From positions 2,935,057 to 2,999,056 of the forward strand of contig NZ_FNHW01000001.1 in the NCBI RefSeq assembly GCF_900103485.1: a stretch of 64,000 nucleotides of DNA, written 5' to 3'. Made by a program: the position numbers and the translations under genes. This DNA is from Fictibacillus solisalsi (GTDB lineage: Bacteria; Bacillota; Bacilli; Bacillales; Fictibacillaceae). The notes beneath the pieces were generated by a model. The model had not been told where the DNA came from and searched no databases. It saw only the letters and a program-made list of their open reading frames with translations. This document shows, piece after piece, positions 58,773 through 64,000 of the stretch (position 1 is the first letter of the stretch; each line of letters starts with the position of its first letter).

Positions 58773-60167
58773 ATGAAAAATAGAGAAGGACTTCAGAAAC
58801 AACTGAAAACAAGGCACATTACGATGATTTCCTTAGGTGGCATTATCGGTGCAGGACTGTTCGTTGGAGCCGGATCTGTAATCAATACAACCGGACCGAG
58901 CGCCGTTCTCTCCTATGCCTTTGCCGGCCTGCTCGTTGTATTTTTGATGAGAATGCTTGGTGAAATGGCGGCACGAAATCCTGACAGCGGTTCGTTTGCC
59001 ACGTATGCCCGTGAAGCCATCGGGCCGTGGGCAGGATATACCATCGGATGGCTCTACTGGTTCTTCTGGGTCATTGTTATCGCCATCGAGGCTGTTGCCG
59101 GTGGAGCGATTGTCCACGGTTGGATTCCTTCCATTCCCATCTGGACGTGGAGCCTGGTTCTAACCGTTTTGTTGACCTTAACAAACATCTTCTCAGTAAA
59201 ATCATTTGGAGAATTTGAATATTGGTTTGCATTGATTAAAATTGTGGCCATCACACTCTTTATGGGACTTGGGCTCGCTATTATTTTCCACCTCTTTCCT
59301 GGTGTCAAATCGCCTGGCACGGAGAATCTGATCGGCCGCGGCGGCTTTTCGCCCAATGGCATGGGTTCCATTTTCCTTGGGGTTGCCACTGTCATTTTTG
59401 CCTATTTTGGAGCCGAAATTGCCGCTATAGCGGCAGGTGAATCAGAAAATCCGAAGAAAACGATCCGGGTTGCCATCAAAAGTGTCGTGTGGCGGATTCT
59501 CATTTTCTACATTGGTTCCGTTGCCATTCTTGTTACCCTGCTGCCATGGAACTCTACGACAGCACTTGAGAGCCCATATGTCACCATGCTGAAAATGGTG
59601 AATATTCCGGGGGCGGGATTGATCATGAACATCGTCGTATTAATATCGGTTCTTTCCTGTTTGAATTCGGCACTTTATACCAATTCACGTATGATCTACT
59701 CGCTTTCCCGGCGTGGAGATGCGCCAAAGGCTTTTCTTAAATTAAGCAAACAGGGTGTTCCCGTACGCGCCGTATGGGCAGGAACGGTGGTGGCCTTCAT
59801 CGCGGCCATCTTTAACTTCGTTTCACCGGACAAGCTGTTTCAGTTTTTAATTAACGCCTCTGGTGCCATTGCGTTAGTCGTGTATCTGGCCATTGCCATT
59901 TCGCACATCGTTATCCGGCGCCGAGCGGAGGCGGCAGGTGAAACCCTTGAGCTGAAAATGTGGCTCTTCCCTGCTTTATCGTATTTTGTGATTGCCAGCA
60001 TTACCGTGATTTTAGGATCGATGGCCTTCATTGAGTCGATGCGTTCGCAGCTTTTCCTCACCTTACTCGTTACGGCTGTGGTGATTGGCTCCTTCTTCCT
60101 TTTAAAAAAGAGAAACGCAGCAAGAGCGCCATATGAAAATCAGTCAGCGAATACCCTTGTAGATTAA
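58773..60167 (+). CDS. gabP: Amino-acid permease, GABA permease-like
   Basis: 464 residues, twelve TM, APC family. LKTRHITMISLGGIIGAGLF at the N-terminus, GEMAARNPDSGSFATYAREA, GWLYWFFWVIVIAIEAVAGG, GAEIAAIAAGESENPKKTIR, SCLNSALYTNSRMIYSLSRR. Imports GABA or a related amino acid. 48 bp after gabD with AAGGAGG before its ATG; terminator follows. Substrate is assigned by context. Confidence 0.8.
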   Translation: MKNREGLQKQLKTRHITMISLGGIIGAGLFVGAGSVINTTGPSAVLSYAFAGLLVVFLMRMLGEMAARNPDSGSFATYAREAIGPWAGYTIGWLYWFFWVIVIAIEAVAGGAIVHGWIPSIPIWTWSLVLTVLLTLTNIFSVKSFGEFEYWFALIKIVAITLFMGLGLAIIFHLFPGVKSPGTENLIGRGGFSPNGMGSIFLGVATVIFAYFGAEIAAIAAGESENPKKTIRVAIKSVVWRILIFYIGSVAILVTLLPWNSTTALESPYVTMLKMVNIPGAGLIMNIVVLISVLSCLNSALYTNSRMIYSLSRRGDAPKAFLKLSKQGVPVRAVWAGTVVAFIAAIFNFVSPDKLFQFLINASGAIALVVYLAIAISHIVIRRRAEAAGETLELKMWLFPALSYFVIASITVILGSMAFIESMRSQLFLTLLVTAVVIGSFFLLKKRNAARAPYENQSANTLVD

Positions 60168-60174
60168 AAAGAAC

Positions 60175-60202
60175 CCCGCCTGCAAAAAGGGCGGGTTTTT
60201 TC
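60175..60202 (+). terminator. Terminator of gab operon
   Basis: CCCGCC / GGCGGG stem plus T6. Confidence 0.85.
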
Positions 60203-60239
60203 TTTTTTTTATAATATTGGAAAAGTCAGTTTATAAAAG

Positions 60240-60268
60240 TTTAAATCTGGTAATCTATCCTCTATAAT
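60240..60268 (+). promoter_or_regulatory. Putative sigma-A promoter of Bcr/CflA gene
   Basis: TTTAAA, 17 bp, TATAAT (60263-60268), 77 bp before the TTG start. Confidence 0.5.
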
Positions 60269-60344
60269 TAATAAAAGTCTCCCGCTTGTTCATTATCATA
60301 GAACACGGTTTATATAAAACTAATAGAGAAGAAAGGCGATAACA

Positions 60345-61568
60345 TTGACAGAAATAACAAAAAGAAAACGACTGCAGCTTGCACTTCTTTTAGGTTCTCT
60401 TGCCCTTTTAGGCCCTTTCACCATTGATACATACCTGCCCTCCTTTCCTACGATTGCAAAGGAATTTGATACGACCGCGTCCTTGGTGCAAATCAGTTTA
60501 ACTACCTGTTTGCTTGGTCTTGGCGTGGGACAGCTGATCATCGGCCCCATGAGTGATGTTCAGGGCCGGCGCAAACCCTTGCTTATTTTTCTGATTTTAT
60601 ATTTGGTGGCTTCCCTTACCTGCGCCTTTGCCCCGAATATTTATTTCTTTATCGCCAGCCGGTTTATCCAGGGCTTTTCGGCAGCAGGCGGGCTGGTCGT
60701 CTCACGGGCTGTCGTTCGTGACCTTTACAGCGGCAGGGAACTCACCAAGTTCTTTGCTTTGTTGATGCTGGTCAATAACCTTGGCCCCATCCTTGCCCCG
60801 GTAACTGGCGGCACCATTCTGGCATTTACTGACTGGACCGGTGTGTTTATTGTTTTGGCCTGTATCGGCTTGATCTTGTTTTTGATTGTTTCTGCAAAAT
60901 TGGAAGAAACGCTGCCGAGTGAAAAGCGCACACCAAGTGATCCGCTTCAGGTTGTCCGCAATTTCGGTTCTTTATTGAAAAACCGTCAGTTTCTTGGCTA
61001 CGCGTTTACACAAGGCTTTATTATCGCAGGAATCTTCGCCTATGTATCCGGTACACCGTTTGTCTACCAAAATATATATGGCGTATCTCCCCAGGTTTTC
61101 AGTATTTTATTTGGGATCAACGGATTTGCCTTAATGCTTGGCAGCCAGTTAGTCGGCCGGTTAACAGATATCATCCCAGAGACGACCTTTTTAAAAATCG
61201 GTTTACTCGTTTCCAACCTGGCGGGAGCTGTTCTTCTCATTTCAGTACTGTTAAAAGCACCGTTGGCAGCCGTCGTTATCCCGATTTTCTTTTTTGTCAG
61301 TTCACTTGGCATCATTTCCACCACTTCTTTTTCGCTCGCAATGGATGCACAGGGACATATTGCCGGAAGTGCGTCCGCCCTGCTCGGTTTATTGCCGTTT
61401 ATCCTCGGTTCGCTTGCGGCACCGCTTGTCGGAGTTGCCGGCGAAAATTCAGCGGTCCCGATGGGAATGGTCATCTTTTCCGCAAGCTTTCTTGCCTTCC
61501 TCTCCTATTTCGGACTGGTCAGAAAACCTTCACAGCGAATTCAAGTTCCAAAGAGTAGAGGAATTTAA
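60345..61568 (+). CDS. Bcr/CflA-family MFS multidrug transporter
   Basis: 407 residues, twelve TM. TTG start with GAAAGGCG upstream. Family features: GPFTIDTYLPSFPTIAKEFD with the Asp of DHA1 carriers, GQLIIGPMSDVQGRRKPLLI (motif A), FIQGFSAAGGLVVSRAVVRD, LGPILAPVTGGTIL. Bcr-type drug or dipeptide efflux; substrate unknown. Confidence 0.83.
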   Translation: MTEITKRKRLQLALLLGSLALLGPFTIDTYLPSFPTIAKEFDTTASLVQISLTTCLLGLGVGQLIIGPMSDVQGRRKPLLIFLILYLVASLTCAFAPNIYFFIASRFIQGFSAAGGLVVSRAVVRDLYSGRELTKFFALLMLVNNLGPILAPVTGGTILAFTDWTGVFIVLACIGLILFLIVSAKLEETLPSEKRTPSDPLQVVRNFGSLLKNRQFLGYAFTQGFIIAGIFAYVSGTPFVYQNIYGVSPQVFSILFGINGFALMLGSQLVGRLTDIIPETTFLKIGLLVSNLAGAVLLISVLLKAPLAAVVIPIFFFVSSLGIISTTSFSLAMDAQGHIAGSASALLGLLPFILGSLAAPLVGVAGENSAVPMGMVIFSASFLAFLSYFGLVRKPSQRIQVPKSRGI

Positions 61569-61569
61569 C

Positions 61570-61611
61570 TCATCACCATTGAATTTCTTTTCGAGAAAGG
61601 AAAGGTGATGA
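61570..61611 (+). promoter_or_regulatory. Hairpin sequestering the dinB-like ribosome site
   Basis: Outer stem TCATCACC (61570-61577) / GGTGATGA (61604-61611) and inner TTTCTTTTC / GAAAGGAAA stem (one G-U). The AAAGGAAAGGTGATG ribosome site and spacer before ATG 61613 are wholly inside it. No T-run, so a terminator is unlikely. Confidence 0.55.
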
Positions 61612-61612
61612 T

Positions 61613-62134
61613 ATGAGTTTTGCATTGAACGAAGTGATCGAAGTGCTGGAGCGCACACCCCGGACATTGCAGCATTTTTTGTCCGGATTATCTCCAGGCT
61701 GGCTTCACTGCAATGAAGGAGAAGGAACATGGAATGCGGTTGAAGTCGTCAACCACCTCATTGAAGGAGAAAAAACCAACTGGATTCCCAGGCTGGAATG
61801 GATTCTTCAAGAGGGAGAAGAGCGTCCGTTTCCTCCGTTTGACCGGTACGCCCATTTGAGCGTACAAAAGGAAAGCACAATCGAACAAAAGCTGACCGAA
61901 TTTACCCAGCTTCGTGAAGAAAGTGTTGCGAGACTTAAAGCGATGATGCACGATGAGGTGCTGGAACGGACAGGCACTCATCCGGCTTTTGGTACAGTAA
62001 AGGCCAGAGAGTTGATCTCCACATGGGCGGTGCATGATTTAACTCATATTGCCCAAATCGTCCGGATCATGGCGGAACGTTATCGTGCCGATGTTGGCCC
62101 GTGGGTTGAATATCTGGGAATATTGAAGAAGTAA
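61613..62134 (+). CDS. DinB-family protein
   Basis: 173 residues, four-helix DinB fold. Metal-binding His triad positions: [20 protein letters not shown] near 45 and [20 protein letters not shown] near 140-150 (H-x3-H). Typical ending [10 protein letters not shown]. Family includes bacillithiol S-transferases and thiol-dependent enzymes; function not assigned. 44 bp after the MFS gene. Confidence 0.82.
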   Translation: MSFALNEVIEVLERTPRTLQHFLSGLSPGWLHCNEGEGTWNAVEVVNHLIEGEKTNWIPRLEWILQEGEERPFPPFDRYAHLSVQKESTIEQKLTEFTQLREESVARLKAMMHDEVLERTGTHPAFGTVKARELISTWAVHDLTHIAQIVRIMAERYRADVGPWVEYLGILKK

Positions 62135-62228
62135 CCGGATTTGAATGTGGCTTTAGAGTAGGGGATTTACATAATCTGGTTTTGGCGGGTAACTGAGTTT
62201 AACGGACCAAAATTATATCCAACAAGCA

Positions 62229-62256
62229 AAAAAGCCTCTTTTTCGGAGGCTTTTTT
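62229..62256. terminator. Bidirectional terminator
   Basis: AAAAAAGCCTC / GGAGGCTTTTTT stem with a six-base loop, between the DinB and XRE genes. Confidence 0.88.
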
Positions 62257-62285
62257 CCTTATAATCTATCGTTTTCACCACAAAA

Positions 62286-62819
62286 TCAGGTACTGGTCAT
62301 CGCCCAAATGGATAATGAGGCATCATTGCCGGGATTCACATACCGATGGGGCGTCGTACTGGAAAAATGAATGCTGTCGCCTTCCTGAAGGTGAATTTTC
62401 TGATCCCCGAGGATAACGATCAGCTCTCCCTGAAGTACAATGCCGCACTCCTCACCTGAATGGGCGACCAGTTCAGCTTCCCGCATCTCACCGGCTTGGA
62501 TTTCCACCATAAGAAAATCAAGTTTTCCGCTGCGATTGGGTGTCAGCTCATGGTACCTCACCTTTTCGTCAGACAGCTGAATCTTTCGGCGCTGATTTTT
62601 CCTCACAACCACCCGGTCCTCATCCACTCCTTCAAAAAGGTAGGTTAGAGGAACGTTCAGGCAAGTGCATATTTTCCAAAACGTGCTTACAGTCGGGTCC
62701 ACCAGTCCCCGCTCGATTTGAGACAGCAGGCTTGAGCTTAAGCCAGTTTGTGCCGCTAATGCCTGAAGTGTAAAATTCCGCTGCTTACGCAGTTCCCGAA
62801 GCCGCTCCCCCTGAATCAA
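62286..62819 (-). CDS. XRE-cupin regulator (PuuR-like)
   Basis: 177 residues: HTH_XRE near 5-60 (LRELRKQRNFTLQALAAQTG, LSSSLLSQIERGLVDPTVST) and a C-terminal cupin near 105-172 (AHSGEECGIVLQGELIVILG, LQEGDSIHFSSTTPHRYVNP). Such proteins sense small molecules and repress nearby catabolic or transport genes. It is 15 bp downstream of an oligopeptide-type ABC operon and probably co-regulated with it. Confidence 0.85.
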   Translation of the reverse strand: MIQGERLRELRKQRNFTLQALAAQTGLSSSLLSQIERGLVDPTVSTFWKICTCLNVPLTYLFEGVDEDRVVVRKNQRRKIQLSDEKVRYHELTPNRSGKLDFLMVEIQAGEMREAELVAHSGEECGIVLQGELIVILGDQKIHLQEGDSIHFSSTTPHRYVNPGNDASLSIWAMTST

Positions 62820-62834
62820 TGCGATACCTCCTCC

Positions 62835-63773
62835 CTATCCTTCACCATGGCAGGCTACACCATGCTCCTCGGTGATTGCTTCGAACGCGGGGGCTTTCAG
62901 GCACGCTTCCATCCGGAAGGGACATCGGTCAAAAAATCCGCATGCCCCCGCCCCCGATTCCATTTCTGGAGGAGGAGCAAAACTTAACGCCGGCCCCTTC
63001 TTTTCAAAAATACTCGGCAGTGAAGATAAGAGAATTTTTGTGTACGGATGGCGCGGAGATTCAAACAGCTCCCGCGCCGGTCCCGATTCCACAATTCGTC
63101 CCTTATACATGACTGCGATCACATCACACATGTACCGGATGACCGACATGTTGTGGGAAATGAACAGATATGTTAAATTACGCTCATTTTTCAGTTCCTT
63201 CAGCAGGTTGAGCACCTGTGCCTGAACCGAAACATCAAGTGCAGAAGTCGGTTCATCCAGAACAATAAAAGATGGATCGGTAATGAGGGCACGGGCAATG
63301 GCAATCCGCTGCCGCTGTCCGCCGCTGAACTCATGGGGATAGCGGTCAAGGTGTTCCGCCTTCAGACCCACCCTCTTCATCAGTGAAGTGAGCCGTTCCC
63401 GCCCGCCTTTTTCCTTCCGCTCTCTGCTGTCCAGCGCCAAAAGAGGTTCAAGAATGATTTCTTTGACACGCATCCGCGGGTCAAGGGAAGATTGCGGGTC
63501 CTGAAAAACGGTCTGAATATCACCGGGACGGGGACGCATGAATTTCTTCTTTTTCCAAAGCGGTGCGCCTTCATAGTGAATGCTGCCCTCAGACGGCATC
63601 TCCAGACCTATCAGCATCTTCCCGAGCGTACTTTTACCTGATCCCGATTCACCGACAAGGCCGACGACACTTCCTTTTTTCACCGTAAGGTTAGCATCGA
63701 CGACCGCTTTCACCGACTGCTTTCCTTTTTGAAACGATTTATCCACAGAATGAAAATCAATGAGTGTGCTCAC
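62835..63773 (-). CDS. Oligopeptide/dipeptide ABC transporter ATPase (OppF/DppF-like)
   Basis: 312 residues from GTG 63773, preceded by AAGGAGG and overlapping the upstream stop by GTGA. Walker A LVGESGSGKSTLG near 38, Q-loop TVFQDPQSSLDPRMRV near 85, signature HEFSGGQRQRIAIARAL near 148, Walker B FIVLDEPTSALD near 172, H-loop FISHNMSV, and the oligo_HPY tail HPYTKILLSSLPS with Cys-rich CGFFDRCPFRMEAC. Confidence 0.88.
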   Translation of the reverse strand: MSTLIDFHSVDKSFQKGKQSVKAVVDANLTVKKGSVVGLVGESGSGKSTLGKMLIGLEMPSEGSIHYEGAPLWKKKKFMRPRPGDIQTVFQDPQSSLDPRMRVKEIILEPLLALDSRERKEKGGRERLTSLMKRVGLKAEHLDRYPHEFSGGQRQRIAIARALITDPSFIVLDEPTSALDVSVQAQVLNLLKELKNERNLTYLFISHNMSVIRYMCDVIAVMYKGRIVESGPARELFESPRHPYTKILLSSLPSIFEKKGPALSFAPPPEMESGAGACGFFDRCPFRMEACLKAPAFEAITEEHGVACHGEG

Positions 63774-64000
63774 CGGATATCCCTCCTTAACCAGCAGGCC
63801 GCTGAGCGGTTGTTTGATACAGGCTCCAGGGCCGGAACCGAAATACCGCAAATGTCCATCGCCTTCGGACATCTCGAGGCGAAGGCACAGCCGGCAGGAC
63901 GGTTTTGCAAATCAGGAACTTCACCCGGAATGGCCTTTAGCGGCTCCCCCGGATCGGCGAGGTCGGGCAGAGCATGAAGCAGTGCCTCCGTATAAGGATG
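63770..64000 (-). CDS. ABC transporter ATPase (OppD/DppD-like), C-terminal part
   Basis: Partial at the window edge: the last 76 codons, beginning HPYTEALLHALPDLADPGEP and continuing PAGCAFASRCPKAMDICG to ACWLRRDIR and TGA. This is the oligo_HPY domain of the partner ATPase. Its TGA overlaps the GTG of the next gene. Confidence 0.85.
   Translation of the reverse strand, partial: HPYTEALLHALPDLADPGEPLKAIPGEVPDLQNRPAGCAFASRCPKAMDICGISVPALEPVSNNRSAACWLRRDIR

Noticed and set aside
61570-61611. Intrinsic terminator for the Bcr/CflA gene
   Set aside because: Stem is strong but lacks a T-run and contains the next gene's ribosome site; better read as a translational control hairpin.
62135-62228. 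Further 21-bp-period array between the DinB and XRE genes
   Set aside because: Similar GGATTT-like words occur but at 26-bp and irregular spacing; no 21-bp periodicity could be supported.

Overview
The window reads as chromosomal DNA of a Bacillaceae-type Firmicute. Shine-Dalgarno sequences are strong (AAGGAGG type), TTG and GTG starts are frequent, intrinsic terminators are classical, there are perfect matches to the CcpA cre consensus, and there are Rap/Phr-like, CdaR-like and sigma-54 GABA regulators. Genus cannot be fixed from sequence alone. No rRNA, tRNA, CRISPR array, prophage or insertion sequence was seen.

Layout. 1-9.5 kb: ribulokinase, a LysR/YeiH divergent pair, an MFS carrier, an SDR enzyme, a small duplicated-domain protein, an APH-like kinase, tryptophan 2,3-dioxygenase, and a free-standing larC2 (C-terminal half of the nickel-pincer cofactor enzyme LarC). 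9.5-27 kb: a UreH/NiCoT-like nickel transporter, then about 17 kb of minus-strand sugar-acid catabolism. That block holds a TRAP transporter with two different binding proteins, a D-2-hydroxyacid dehydrogenase, a LarA-family (nickel racemase/epimerase) enzyme, a membrane protein, a YjhG/YagF-type dehydratase, a U32-like protein, an IclR regulator, a 2-keto-3-deoxy-pentonate dehydratase-like protein, a split UxaA-type dehydratase, alpha-ketoglutarate semialdehyde dehydrogenase and another FAH-family protein. 27-33 kb: a minus-strand operon glycerate kinase - kdgT - larA - larE - larB - larC1, divergent from a CdaR-type regulator.

34-40 kb: a universal stress protein, a peptidoglycan-binding protein, small unknowns, a Rap-like TPR protein preceded by a Phr-like pre-peptide gene, and an acyl-CoA ligase. 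40-48 kb: a seven-gene operon (two CaiB/BaiF CoA-transferases, an HMG-CoA lyase-like protein, a CitMHS transporter, a CitE-like lyase, a two-piece AtuA protein) under a divergent GntR regulator, followed by an orphan C-terminal piece of a GH2 beta-mannosidase. 48-64 kb: a Bax-inhibitor-1 protein, an RND efflux pump, a HAD phosphatase, a sigma-54 GABA cluster (gabR-gabT-gabD-gabP) with a clear -24/-12 promoter, a Bcr/CflA MFS, a DinB protein, an XRE-cupin regulator and the end of an oligopeptide ABC operon.

How it works together. The sugar-acid region appears to import hydroxy acids by TRAP, epimerise or oxidise C2, dehydrate to 2-keto-3-deoxy acids, and funnel through alpha-ketoglutarate semialdehyde to 2-oxoglutarate. 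Two LarA-family proteins there would need the nickel-pincer cofactor, and the window encodes larB, larC (split over 18 kb), larE and a likely nickel importer. A repeated KdgR/IclR-like operator ties the two sugar-acid transcription units together, and cre sites predict glucose repression. The most interesting items are this nickel-linked sugar-acid region, the unlinked larC halves, the three-palindrome upstream activator array at gabT, the phr-like gene upstream of rap, and a recurrent 21-bp-period degenerate repeat in four intergenic spacers.
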